A stretch of DNA of 64,000 bases from Ligula intestinalis (GCA_036362985.1 JAYGXS010000008.1:19815281-19879280); one strand, 5' to 3'; positions 33,746-45,201 are shown, counted from the stretch's first letter. Notes: a model not told the origin generated them from the sequence alone. Numbers and translations: made by a program.

Positions 33746-34139
33746 GGCAATACGATCTGACTTCGTGAACTGTCAGACACTCAATAGACCGCTCCCGATG
33801 ACCTCTCAATTTCTGCTGGAGTTCATTCATCTTCAATTTCGTGAGCAGAATTAGGCAGGCATGTTTGAAGTTGCATCTAGTCAGGCTGAAGGGCACGTGA
33901 GCGTAGCAAAATGGTGGGCCACATCAAAATGCATGCGTCATTACGCAGGAGGCAAAACGACCACCTGTCGTTGAATGCTCGATGACTTCGGTATGTGCGC
34001 ATTGAACTTCTCGGCCCACCACCTTGTTGACAATCAGTCATGCTATCATGCATTGCCTAGGTGAACAGAATTAACCTAAAGAAAATTCCCTATCTCATGA
34101 AATTTCGACGGAAATGCCGAAATGTGATTTTGGTTCCCA
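33746..34139. other. No recognisable feature
   Basis: Nothing supported. Confidence 0.35.
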
Positions 34140-34201
34140 TAAATTGTTGAAACAGGGTTTGAATTGAGAATAAGAAGATTCGATCGCTGTGCCAGCAGCG
34201 C

Positions 34202-34237
34202 CTGACGTTTCGACAGCCATCATGGATTCTTCATTAG
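34202..34237 (-). ncRNA. Hammerhead-ribozyme-like core (family T1)
   Basis: CTAATGA box with one change, stem-loop, perfect GAAACGTCAG. Confidence 0.5.
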
Positions 34238-34262
34238 AAAAGCGGGTTTTCTGCTGATGTCT

Positions 34263-34292
34263 CTGATGAAGAATCGGCATCGGATGTCGAAA
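34263..34292 (+). ncRNA. Hammerhead-ribozyme-like core (family T1)
   Basis: Perfect CTGATGA, stem ATCGG..CGGAT-like, GAAA; the cleavage triplet is lost. Confidence 0.45.
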
Positions 34293-34374
34293 TTACTACC
34301 TGGGATTCGCATGTTTGGTTGTATAAGGGTCTAAATGTTGACTAGCTTGCAGTCCAAGCTATTTTCAAGGTACT

Positions 34375-34570
34375 GGTGGATGCTGGCTTTTGAACGAGCT
34401 TATTTCTGGTCGTCTCAAAAAGGTATATTCTTGAAAAATGGCTGCTCCCGTAGTAGGAATGCCTCCCAGTGATTTAAGACGAACTTATCAATTCAAATAC
34501 ATCTTATAGAAATAATGCACAAACATATCCTTTCTTCTTCTGCTCTTTGGCAGTCAATACTTTCTTCTTC
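34375..34570 (+). repeat. Unclassified interspersed repeat, copy 2
   Basis: Starts GCTGGCTTTTGAACGAGCTT, includes TATATTCTTGAAAAATGGC and AGAAATAATGCACAAA. Aligns with 35010-35190 and more weakly with 10752-10925. Confidence 0.45.
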
Positions 34571-35009
34571 AAATTCTACAGTTGAAGCAACGCTATCATT
34601 CCCTTTTAAAACAGTTTAAATTGTGGGAGATTTTTAAAGGCCAAGAAAATAATAGAAAGATATGCATTCATAATGCATTGCATTCGCGAAGCTATTACTT
34701 TTTGCCAATAAAGTATGCAGTAGGGATCCACGTCAACTGCAAAATGTTCCGAACAATATGCGGCATTCTCCTCCTAACGTAGAGGAATGCATGATTTTCC
34801 CTAGACAGAAGGCCTACAGCATTTTGTCAGGAAACTTTCAATTCGAGTGTAATGGCCGCTAAGGTTCAATATTTTTCCGCAAGTTGGAAAACTTTTAAAA
34901 TGGAGAAAATACTTTCACTGCAAATATAAAGTGTGCGAGGCAAGTAGAGTTAGGTAGATTGGCAATACTGCCTACCTGACAATATGATCCCAAGACATTT
35001 CATTCTCGC

Positions 35010-35190
35010 CAGGAGGCCGGCTTTTGGCCGAGCTTCTTTCTGACCGCCTTCAAAAAGCATTCTCTGAAAGATGGCAACGCACATAGTATTACTTTTCTCA
35101 CTCCTTTTCAATACTCTTGTAAATTCAAATGTAATTTCTAGAAAAAATGCACAAAATTATTCATTCTTGTACTCATTTAGTAAAGCATGA
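35010..35190 (+). repeat. Unclassified interspersed repeat, copy 3
   Basis: Starts GCCGGCTTTTGGCCGAGCTT, includes CATTCTCTGAAAGATGGCA and TAGAAAAAATGCACAAA. Confidence 0.45.
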
Positions 35191-35279
35191 AACTTACTTC
35201 AAATTGTATACTTAAAGGAAAAGGCATTTTTGATTTTAAATTCATTTCTAAATTACTTAATATCTTTGAACGCTGCAGC

Positions 35280-36110
35280 CTGTCAAAAGTTAATTCAAGG
35301 TTCAAGAATAGGTGGACCTTTTCATACCACGTGGAGTTGGAGTCACACACGCAGGCCGGAGGCAAACATAAGGCGTCAGATAATGAAACCGAAAGATCCA
35401 CTGCCACGACCAGAAGCATCTGAAGTCTTTTATCTAGTGCAATTGTGGACAAAGCAACTGCATGGGAGAAACTGGCAGATTCCTCAAGACGCGAATTGCC
35501 GAACACGCGGCAGAAGTATGACGAAATGAGGCCGATTCTCAAGTTGTGGCTCATTCGATGAGACTCAGTCACGCATTCAAATTTGATGAGGCTGTCATTC
35601 TCACAAGAGGGGACAATCCTGTGAGCCGCAAATTACTTGGATATTGGTTCACCGGCCTCCAATCTATAAACAAGTGCAAGGATTTGCGAAACCCATATTC
35701 AGTGCTGAGGTTCAATTTGGCCAAAACAAGCCGCCACTTGGGGAACGCACAGGCAACCGCGTAATCTTACGCCAACGGATGGGCGAGCAATCATCACATC
35801 CAATTCCACCACTTGTGAGGCAAGTTCAGCAGATCACGGGCCGCATGCCGGTCATCACGCAATCCACGCACAGGAGGGCAATTAGCATTAATCGTCGTTA
35901 TTTGGCATACGTGTGTAATAATCACTGTCTTGCAAATATTGCAGAATCCTGTAAATGTATCACTAGTTTCTGTTTAATATTCTGGTCATTTCACTTATAA
36001 ACAATCCACGACGGATGTCGAACCTTCAGGCGAATAACAGTGTTGTCCCAGCGATCGAATCTTCTTCTTCTTCTCAATTACTACCTGGGACTGGCATGTT
36101 TGCTTGTATT
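35280..36110 (+). mobile_element. PLE linker, broken GIY-YIG domain and T1 right end (copy F)
   Basis: Frame 35230-35529 gives WSWSHTRRPEANIRRQIMKP then KDPLPRPEASEVFYLVQL, matching the linker of copy E. Single-base shifts break the GIY-YIG part (residues for GQSN, MGETGR and TRIAEHA are spread over frames). The tail SRKLLGYWFTGLQSINKCKD follows in 35546-35764. The plus-strand T1 right end lies at about 36003-36110, with the hammerhead reduced to ATCC..GGATGTCGAA. Confidence 0.65.
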
Positions 36111-36494
36111 GACAAGAAGTTAAAATGACAAAGTCACAATGAATAGCAGATAAAGAGACAGCATATTGCTGTTCGATGACAGCAAAGTCAGCAGCAGAAG
36201 TGTGTTTTTCAAATTTAGAAGTCAGCTAAGCCTGCTAAGGCAGCACAGTGTTTACTGTAAGAAGAAGCCTCTACGTAACAGCTTTTCTCGCTGTCTGCCC
36301 AGGCTTGCCGGATGAAGGAAAGGTGAGTCAACGATAGTGACACTGCTCGCGGGCTGCTACACGCTCACGAACACCCAACCCATTCTCTCACTCGCAGTAA
36401 CTGCTCAAAAAATTCGATCAATTGCAGTGCCAACATGACCAATCCACATCCCGCACAAAAAAAAATACCACCATGCTCCACAACCTCAACTTTG
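36111..36494. other. No recognisable feature
   Basis: Nothing supported. Confidence 0.35.
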
Positions 36495-37190
36495 CACAGT
36501 CAGTTCTTCCAGCCTTTGCCGCCTTTAGTCAGAACAAGACGCTGCCCTCCACACGATCACGGGCCGCTAAAAGATGTCGCCTATCAATCACCTTCATACA
36601 GAGGCTTCTCTCCTGCCAGTTGCCCCTCACAACACACTCTTAGGTCAGTAGTGCTGGTGGACCTGTTCGCAACCCAGCCATCCTAATCACCATAGTTCCC
36701 ACGATCCTGAGCTCAGCCGCAACTTTCGGCCGCCTATTTGAGCTCTCCACAGGGAAACTGTTGGATCTACCCGTTGATGGCTCTGCCACCAAGACAGGCT
36801 TCCAGCGCCTTCACCAGAGAGTCATTGTCGAAAAAACGAGGTTAGCACCTCACGGTTCTTTTGGGCGGCTATCCACCTCCGATTGCGGCCTCAGAACAAC
36901 AACTTCCGAGGGTCACTCGTTGTACTCTGGCTAAACTATTCAGTAGCTACTCAATGGCCCTTCGCCAGTACCAACACCGGCAGGACCCGTCCATACCCCA
37001 CTGCTGTCCCGACTGCGGCGTTTCGCTGCATGACTGTCAGCTACTGTTCGCCTGCAGTTCCCGGCCAGGCGCTCAACTCACCCCATGTACCTTTGGCTCA
37101 AGCCGGCTGAGGTCGCGGCTTTCCTCCGTCTCCCAACTGCAACCAGTTTGGACCCCGGCGGGGATTCCTGATCCAACAATGAGATTGGCA
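36495..37190 (+). mobile_element. Jockey-type non-LTR retrotransposon, 3' fragment
   Basis: Aligns with 51700-52390. The frame 36861-37223 carries [40 protein letters not shown] and LFACSSRPG. The RT-adjacent part (36495-36660) is in broken frames. 5'-truncated near 36495. Confidence 0.65.
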
Positions 37191-37884
37191 CGCAGCATAT
37201 ATTCCCAGTTTGTCCAATTTTAGACAAATTCCTACCCTTAGAAAGGGGAAAGCCGCCGGCAGGCAAAAAGCGACATCCCGCGGGAGTACGTTCCCGTTGC
37301 AAACACTGCTGGTGCATCTTTCCTGACCGACTTCAGGTTATGATCGTACACCCGCCTGACGCCCATTACAACAGCCATACACACTGTGCGCCCTCTCACC
37401 CTTACGCCGACCTCCACAGGCTGGCCGTATGGGAAAAAAGAATGCTATTATATACCTGCCTGATGATCAATTACCGAAAAACTGTTTTTCAAGTTGATTT
37501 TTTAGGACGGCACAGAGCATGGATTTAGACTCTTGCCATCCTGGGGTCAGGAGAAAAAAGGAACGCCATACGCGAAAGTTCGCAAACACAAAGATCCACA
37601 CGTACAGAAGGCTGGACTTGCTGCCCACGGAGAAAAGTTGCTGGATATGCAGACGAAGTGCTGCTGGCGGAGAGGACGTAGCACACACGTGGCGAAGCTT
37701 ATGTACACACGCAGAGAGTGAATGTTGCAGTAAACCTGTACTTTACTATCCTATCTGTCTTCTATTCCACACATACAACTGGTGGGATCATAACAAGTGG
37801 CGACGCAAGTGAGATAAACAAGACCCATACACTTTTCAAACGTATAAGGGCAATTTTCGCAAAAAGAAAACATCTATTACACTA
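37191..37884. other. No gene; possible LTR-related stretch at its right end
   Basis: At 37730-37800 GTACTTTACTATCCTATCTG followed by ACAACTGGTGGGATCATAAC resembles the end of the LTR-like repeat (33640-33700). It is too short to be sure. Confidence 0.3.
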
Positions 37885-38134
37885 AGAAGACGACTCGATC
37901 GTTGGGACAATACTTTTATTTGCCTGATGTTTCGAGATCTGTCGCGGATTAGTCACCACAGAGCCGATAATTACTTGAGCCATGGTTCACGGGCCCCCAA
38001 TCCGTAAATAAGTGCAACGACTTGCCCAGTCCATATTCGGTGCTGAGGCTCAATTTCGCAAAGGCAAGTCGCTACTTGTGGAACGAAGAGGACACCGCGT
38101 CATTCTACGTCAAGACCGGAGGGTCAGATGGCCG
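37885..38134 (+). mobile_element. PLE-derived element copy G, left part
   Basis: T1 left end on the minus strand (GAAGACGACTCGATC, GGGACAATACTTTTATT, degraded core 37923-37960), then the coding tail WFTGPQSVNKCND and NPYSVLR-like residues in plus frames. It has the same architecture as copy B. The element stops at about 38134 and resumes at 41223 after an RTE insertion. Confidence 0.6.
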
Positions 38135-41100
38135 AGAAGGGTTCATGACCAATCTGCAGAAGTCCATCGATGGTTTGCGCAGGACATGGCCAAACCATTG
38201 CAGTCGGCGATGTTGGATGTACGATGGTAGACTCGGTAGTTTGAAACATCTACGGTATAGCTCAACATTGGAGTTTTGATCCTGCCAGAAGACTCTTAAG
38301 AGGCGTCGAAGACACCAACGGTCAAACACTTCGAGCGATAGGATGTCTGACTTTCTCACTGGCCATGTTTCGCAGGCATATACTTACACCGGTCTGATTG
38401 ATGCTTTGTATATCAACAGCTTTGTACGTAAACTGATGTCTGAGCGAGACCAGAGTGGTCTGGCTAGCAGCCTAAATGCATTTCTAGCCTGCGCGATTCG
38501 GTTCTTGATTTCGTCTTTGGCCTGTCCATTGGCTAGCATATTCGAGCCCAAATAGCGGAAGCAGCTAACTTCTTCAATGGGTTGACCGCTGATAAACAGT
38601 GGTTGTGTTGCGTCCAGATACGTAGTCAGGAGCTTCGTATTGCGCACATTAATTGTCAGACCAACAGTTGCCACGAAGCCGGTGATTCGGTCTAGCGTTG
38701 GCTGTAGTGATTGATGAGTTTTACCGAGTACGACAATGTCATTGGCATATTCCAGGTCAGGTACTCTGAATTCAGGGCTGATTTAACATCCACTGTCAGG
38801 TAGAATTGACTGATGCATTATCCAGTCAATCAAGAAGTTGAAGAGAACTGGAGAAAGAGGGCACCCTTGTCGAACTCCACAAGTCAGAGGGAAAGAATTT
38901 TACTCTTCACCAAGGGTTCTTACTCGGGCTGATGTTGTGCCATAGTAAGCTTTGATAAGATTGAGCAATTTTGGTGGGAGACCGTCAGCAAGCTAGACTT
39001 GCCATAAAGCTTCTCTGTCGATAGAATCAAAGGCGGTTTTGAAGTCGATAAAACAGGCGGTAGTGATCTGTTGGTTTTGATGTCTGTGCTCTAGTATGCA
39101 GCGTAGAATGAAGATCTGGTCAATAATCCTCTACCTGAACGAAATCCTCCTTGGTTAGGATGAGTACAAAGATTGCGCTCAGTCGAAAATCTACGGAGAA
39201 GGATGGTCGCAAACACTTTGGCGGCGATATCTATGAGGCTGATGCCGCGGTAGTTTGAGCATAATGTCCTGTCAACGCGCTTCGGTATCGGTAAAATAAT
39301 GTACAGTGACCAGTCAGTCGGGATGATTTCGGTAGTCCATATAGTCGAGTACAGTCGATGTAGTGATTCCGTCAAAGCAGGACAATTAGTTTTGTAGGCT
39401 TCTGCTAGAATACCATCTTCACCCGCTGCCTTCCGAACTTTTAATCGTTGTACTACCGATTCAACTTCAAATCTCGTAGGTGGCTCGCATTCACTACCGT
39501 ATGGAATTCCAGTTGATAGCTGCAGGTTCGCAGGTGAACGTATAGGCGGATCCAGTAGCTCGCTAAAGTGCTCTCGCCATCGATCGATTTTGTCAGCCAT
39601 ATCAGTAATCACTTGACCCGAGTTATCCCGAACGGTAGTGCAAGGCGGTTTATATTTGCCTGATGCTTTACGCAAAAGGTAATAGAGCTGGTGGAAGTTA
39701 CCAGAGTTTGAAGCTGATTCCATTAAGCCAGCTAACTCGGTCCAATGGTTCTGACGGTCGCATCTTGCTGATCGCGTAGTTTGGCGTCTCACTGAGCGGT
39801 AGTTCTCTGAGTTTGACAACCGAGCGAGTCTAGCTTGTGCCGAAAGATGGAGGGTGGTTGTGGAGATCAAGTCCTTCCTCGGTACCACCTGTTGTTGCAA
39901 GCTCGAATTCATCGCACTTTGTAGCGCCTCTCAAATGTGGCCACTGAGTATCGGGCGAAGTTTCATTATAGACGTCATCTGGAGGTTCGATGCGAACAGT
40001 GGATTGATCTCGGATCAGTGCAGTGAGACTTTCGTTGAACGCTACACAGGTTTCTGTATGTGATAGTGCCATAACGTTGACACGTTTTGGGGGCAGTTTC
40101 TTACTTCGATTCGACAAACGGAGCTTAAAGCGGGCACGGACAAGTACGTGATCCGACTCAACTTCCGCACCTCGAAACGATCGACTGTCGGATACTGAGG
40201 TGGTCCACCTTGAGCGTACTAAGATGTAGTCTATCTGGTTTGCCGTTCAACCATCGTTTGAATGCCATGTTAGTAACTGCCGATGGGGGTGCTGAAAACG
40301 AGTGTTTGTAATGACGAGATGGTTGTAATCAGCAAATGTTACCAATCGTTTCTCGTTGTCGCAACGTTGGCCCAGTCCGTATTTTTCCATGACGTGTCTC
40401 GAGATTTCATCGCACGGGCTAGTCCTGGCATTCCAGTCTCCGGCGACGAAGAGCAAGTCTCTAGGGGGTTTCCTGGCCACTGTAGCTTGAAGGCGTTCAT
40501 ATAACTCCGTCTTAACTGCTTCATCCGTTTGCAATGTTGAAGCATAAACGGCAACCACAGACATATTTGCAATGGTGCCTTTGAAGCGGGCTTTGACAAT
40601 CCGCTCTGAGATAGGCTCAAACGCTAAGAGAGTGCTATGCACCTTTTTTGTCATGGCTATTACCACCCCATGCAGTCCTGTGTTCGTTTGTGGGCCGCTG
40701 TGGAGGAGCACGTACTCAGCATCCTATTGTGGGACTTTGATTTCTCTCGTTCCAGAGTCTTGGAGACGAACTTCTGACAGACAGGCAACGTCTACTTTAT
40801 AGTCCCATAATGCGCGTGCTAGAAGTGCTTGACGGCCGGATCAAGCAATGTCCGCACTTTCCAGCAACCGATGTTTAAAGTGTGTCGCGAAGTTAGGGTA
40901 CTGGCTTGCATATTTGACATTCCGGGCACCAGGCGACCACGGAGCGCGTCGCTTCCCGGGGACACCGTAGCATTGTTCAAGTTGAGAGCACTGGCTTGCA
41001 TACTTGGCACTCCGGGCACCAGACGACCACGGAGCGCGTCGCTTCCCGGGGACGCCGTAACAGTATTGAGATTTGTGATATTCGTATTGTCCATGAAGTT

Positions 41101-41222
41101 TCTTGCGAATTTTGCTACAGATGACGTCCCCAGTGTTACCTGCCATTGCCCTCTGTTCGCCGTGAGTTTCCCCACGTCGCCCGCGAACCACAATCGGGGA
41201 GGTCGAGGGTTGGATTTCGGTT
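38135..41222 (-). mobile_element. RTE-like non-LTR retrotransposon inserted in PLE copy G
   Basis: Minus strand, 5' to 3'. At 41190-40820 a leader frame holds two 30-residue repeats (90 bp apart, at 40901 and 40991) and ends in NIGCWKVRTLLDP, the start of the AP-endonuclease domain. At 40711-40247: HSGPQTNTGLHGVVIAM, VAGDWNARTSPCDE, ITNTRFQHPHRQLLTWHSND. About 40200-39830: IDYILVR, ESDHVLVRARFKLRL linker. At 39912-39091: NYRGISLIDIAAKVFATILL and NQGGFRSGRG of the reverse transcriptase; after a frameshift, FIDFKTAFDSIDREALW (motif A, about 39040) and CGVRQGCPLSPVLFNFLIDW. The catalytic motif reads YANDIVVLG, so an Asp is lost. At 38674-38384 and 38359: RYLGSNMLANGQ, LEVFDRWCLRR, RRLQWFGHVLRKP. 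Dead; the extreme C-terminus and 3' UTR are missing. Confidence 0.8.
40901..41080 (-). repeat. Two tandem 90-bp units in the RTE leader
   Basis: CTGGCTTGCATA at 40901 recurs at 40991; the units share GACCACGGAGCGCGTCGCTT. In frame this makes a repeated 30-residue block (SPGSDALRGRLVPG). Confidence 0.75.
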
Positions 41223-41300
41223 CACTAAAAGAACTGTCCTAGCGATCGAGTCGTCTTCTTCTCAATTACTTCCTGGAACTCGCATGTTCGCTTATATTGG
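41223..41300 (+). mobile_element. PLE-derived element copy G, right end
   Basis: CTAAAAGAACTGTCCTAGCG then ATCGAGTCGTCTTCTTCTC and the outer terminus ACTTCCTGGAACTCGCATGT, matching the right ends at 36.04-36.11 and 34.29-34.32 kb. Confidence 0.6.
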
Positions 41301-43014
41301 CAATGTATTGGACTGCAAATAAAAGCGAAGAAGCAGCCCAACACCACGACGGTCTGCCCTGCTCAAACTGTTCCAACGGATTCTGTAGGTGAGCCTAACT
41401 AGAAGACACTTCGAAAGGTAGAGGAGGAGGGTCAAAAAGTAACAGTGGCAAGCGTTTAATAACGGTGAGAGAGAGAGGTAAACAAGTTCAATGCATACGA
41501 GGGAAAAAAGGAGGAAGAGCACAGCCAGCGGGGGAAAGAGAGGTAGAGTTAGTTAGAAAGGCGGTGGGGGGGGGAGCGGTAGATGCATTTTGGCAACAAA
41601 AACGCGGTAAGGGAGAGGGCGGTGGTGGACCGGAATGCTCACTTGCCGGGCGGGCCACACGTCCAGAGTTTGAAAAAGTGAGTTAAAAACAGACCTCGAC
41701 GGCTGCAAAAGGTAGTTGGTAGCATTGGTTTTGCCGGACAGACGACTGGGCGTTTATGTGGAGACGTATGAAGGTACCTAAGCATATGCGCTCGCTCGTG
41801 TGCGTGATAAGGCACCCACAGCGGGAAAATGTGGGGAAAAACGAAGGAGGCGGGGAGAAGAGGGGTGAATGCAGTGAGAGGCTCAAAAACCGGAACAACA
41901 GGCTTTTCGGGTTTCAGGCGGGTGTTGCGGTGTGAGGGAGATCGTGGGTCGGCCTTCCAGGTTGGGTCCTCGGTTTGGTTGACTTTGGTAGGGTCCTGAG
42001 CTCACCAGGCGGGCGATTTCTGTAAAGGGTAAGGCAGGCAAAGGTTTATTTAAGAATGGGCACGTCACACACACACATACATCTGTCTACCAAAATGCAC
42101 CCAGTAAAAGGGGTGCGCGGTAGATGCGCTGGACCAACACGGGGGCAAAGTTAGGCCGTACTCGGATGGCGCTCCCATAACAAATGCCGAAGATAGGTTG
42201 GGCGTAGCGGCACGCGTAGGTGCAGTCTCACACCACGGCAGCCACCTGCGCTCGATCTCGACTCGAGTCTTCTTGACTTTATCTTGACACGGGGGCTCAG
42301 GTGAGTGAGGGAATAAAGTTTACAAGTTTACGCAAGTTTACAAACATTTAAACCCTGATCCTCGCGCGAGTAACCGTCCCTGCACCACAATGCCATGGAG
42401 CACATGAAGGGCCTCGTATAATGTACAATTTTATCTGCCTACGAACACAGGAAGTGAAAATGGTAGTGTTGCTAAGAGCTAATTAACCACCCTTCGCCAG
42501 AAGACGGAATGGGAATGCCACTAATGCACTACTGAAGAATAATCATAAGCAGTTGACTGACTGATTTCCGCAGGCAGTACATTTTAGGGATTTGCAAAAC
42601 GAACTTTTTGACGCAGCTGATATCCTGTCCATAAATGAATGGGAACTCACGCAAAAGCCTACTGGCTCCCGCCGAAGGGCAGGTCAGGTACTCCGATATG
42701 ATTTCACGGAGGGTCTGCTCAGTAACCCTAGACAAGTACTCTGTCGTGAACTCTGAAAACAAGTAAACCGCACGGAGGACTAAGAGGAGAGACGCAAGGA
42801 TGCTAGTGGCCTTAATCGAAAGGCATGCATTTTGTCGGCCAGTAAATAAAGAAACCAAGGTTTTTAACAACAACAATACAACAACAACAAAACAACTAAT
42901 CGGTTAAAGGACCCCCCATTCCGTTTTCCCTCTGTCTTTCGAGCTCCGTCAGCAGCCGTTGACATTACCTATCGGTGAGCGCCTACCTACCATTGTCTTT
43001 ATTTCTGGTCAAAA
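41301..43014. other. Purine-rich, no recognised gene
   Basis: 41400-41900 is rich in G and A on the plus strand. A minus-strand open frame at 42529-42876 (115 codons, LREIISEYLTCPSAGASRLL) is protein-like but unrecognised. Short CA repeat at 42066-42080. Confidence 0.3.
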
Positions 43015-43200
43015 CCTGCAAGGCAACGAGCTCGTGGCACGGTGCTTAGAACGCTGGACGTCTACTCTAGTCGCGGAGTCGAGGTTTGGGAGTCTTTACC
43101 CGTAGGATTTAGTAGGGCTGACTGACGACAGCTAATACGTCAGAAATGGGTATTCCAATCTCCCTTGCCTTTGTCGGTACCAGCATTCTACAACTGTATA
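43015..43200 (+). repeat. tRNA-derived SINE
   Basis: GGCAACGAGCTCGTGGCACG head, CGCGGAGTCGAGGTTTGGG in B-box position (diverged), TAGGGCTGACTGACGACAGC body, ATTCCAATCTCCCTTGCCTT tail. Confidence 0.6.
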
Positions 43201-44818
43201 AGTTTGAAAAGAGCCCCATGGATTCGGTTCTTGACACTCAGTAGAACTATGCGGTGAGACCATAGCAACCTCCGTAAACGGCATAAGATGATGTATGACT
43301 CCGCCGGAAAGCCGTTAGAAGTGGGTAATAAAATGAAGCGGATAAAACAGCAGATCGCAAGTCTGTAAGACCAACATTTAAGTGATTTTCGAAATTAGGC
43401 TGAAACTCGAAATTCCTGTATCCAGAAGCTGTGTAAACTAATACCGAACGCGTTCTTTCGGAGATTTTTTTAAAGTGAGAAGATGCGAAGTCCGCGGCAA
43501 AGGTTGACCCAAGTCAGATACCTTTATATTCGAGAAGACCTTAGATAAAAACGAAATTCAGAAGGAAAGAAAAAATTGGAGCGAAATCGTTGCTTAGGAT
43601 GCATTTGTCTTCTGGAAACCGCGTCGCGGGAAGGCTAGTAAGCCTGGAGAATTTAAAGGCATACACCGTTCACTGTGCATCTCAAAAGACATGAAAACGT
43701 CTTGATATTGTAATATCAAAGGGTTTAATGGCACGCTGGGTAGACCATACACGCAAAACTTTCAGCATTAATCGTCTTGTCCTAAAACCAATATCGTCAG
43801 CCTTTTTGTACTACAGAAACAGACTCCACATGTTAAACTCATTGAACTAAACCGGCGGGGTACTGTAGATGATGGGCAGCACAGGTACCACGAGGCACGG
43901 GCAGAGTTGATGATCAAACTGCTCAGTCCAACGGTCGATCAAACAAGGTGACTTAAACTGGGTAGGATGGCATGATTAACCAATAAAGTTCAGTGGAGCG
44001 AATACGGCCTCGTAAGTCACCGAAACCGGCGAATTCTAACAAAAGGTGTTTAATGGTGACCGTGATTTAAACTTTGAATCTTGGGGACGACGCACTGCAT
44101 CCCTTAGCTGAGCGAGTTTAGTTTATATCCGGCCTTAGAGTGGACATTCGGGCGAGAAAACAAAATATGTACTTAGTCTAGGGGACACAACCACGTCAAA
44201 AGTGTATCAGACCTGTAACCCATCCTGATAACAACGATGAAATTCAGAAGCCCACAGTCGCCACCGCATTTATTCTCGGGGTAAGCTTTTTAAAATATCA
44301 CAGAAGCCTTAGCAGTCTGTAGTTTTGCCACAGGAGGTATTCAATTTGCCGACAGATCACGTGAAAGGGTGATATAACTGGAGAATTAAATATCTATGTT
44401 TTTGGATGCGCAGGATACAGCGGACAAGGATTCACTATGGCTATGAAGAACGCAAGAGTCACATTTGACGGGTGTCACCTAGGAAACTACAAGACCGCTC
44501 CGATGCAGGCGACGTTTCTAGAATCGTTAGACCTTCACACAGAAGCCTGGCCTGCAAGGCGCAGTATTGGCAGAGGTCGTTCGGCTATCTCAGTAAATAG
44601 GTCTGAACCATAGAATGACACATTATTCACGATAAGTCAGATACCACTGCCGAGCACGGCAAGTTTGTCATGTACGAGGCAACACTGCAACTTCACGACA
44701 AACCTCGAAGGAACAGGTTTCGAGGAGTCCTTAATCAGATAACCTGAACATCTAAAGCACCCCGGTATATGCTGGAGCGTAGGGGGCGAAAACACTTATT
44801 ACTACTCAAGGGTAAATA
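43201..44818. other. No recognisable feature; probably Rab11 downstream intron
   Basis: I searched the minus strand for the last Rab11 exon (C-terminal tail with the prenylated Cys pair) and could not identify it. Confidence 0.35.
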
Positions 44819-44820
44819 TA

Positions 44821-45201
44821 CAGGGTGTCCCAAAAAATGCATACACATTTTATCTATTTCTAAAATTGGTATTTATCATAATTAAGTGTAAGGATATTTA
44901 GAAGTACCATTTTATTGTTTTTATCACTGAATGTTCTCGAACTGACGTCCATTTTGTTCATGACACTGCTGATAAAGCGAAGCAATGGAATCGCACGTAC
45001 CGTGAAACAATTCCCTTAGTATTCGGGTGCATTCATGGTCGGTGGCTTCTGTTAAATCAACCACTGTCGCAACAGTCAAAATGCAGTAAAAAACAATAAC
45101 ATGATACTCTTAAATATTTTTAGGTTTTTTAATAACAAAATTATAATAAACACCATGTTAACAATATCTTAAAATATGTATATATTTTTTGGGACACCAT
45201 G
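44821..45201 (-). mobile_element. Mariner-type element, 381 bp, with TA duplication
   Basis: Terminal inverted repeats of about 30 bp start CAGGGTGTCCCAAAAAATGC (left) and CATGGTGTCCCAAAAAATAT (right, reversed). TA flanks both ends (44819-44820, 45202-45203). On the minus strand a short frame reads VATVVDLTEATDHECTRILR and SLYQQCHEQNGRQFEN, like the end of a mariner-family transposase. It is a deleted, non-autonomous copy sitting in the Rab11 intron 32 bp past the exon 4 donor. Confidence 0.7.

Larger units (their letters stand above)
34140..34335. mobile_element. Minimal T1 foldback: two opposed ends, no interior
   Basis: The left end on the minus strand and right end on the plus strand meet within about 25 bp. 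Cores: minus 34202-34237 (CTAATGA, GAAAC, GTCAG) and plus 34263-34292 (CTGATGA, GAAA). The outer right flank ATTACTACCTGGGATTCGCA is the same outer terminus as at 36.07 and 41.26 kb, so this is a T1 element with its coding part deleted. Confidence 0.6.

Noticed and set aside
42529..42876. Candidate last exon of Rab11
   Set aside because: No Rab11 tail features (no TEIYR-like block and no C-terminal Cys pair).
44500..44600. Minus-strand FTEIAERP stretch as the Rab11 tail
   Set aside because: Only a four-residue resemblance, no Cys motif before its stop, and no clear acceptor.
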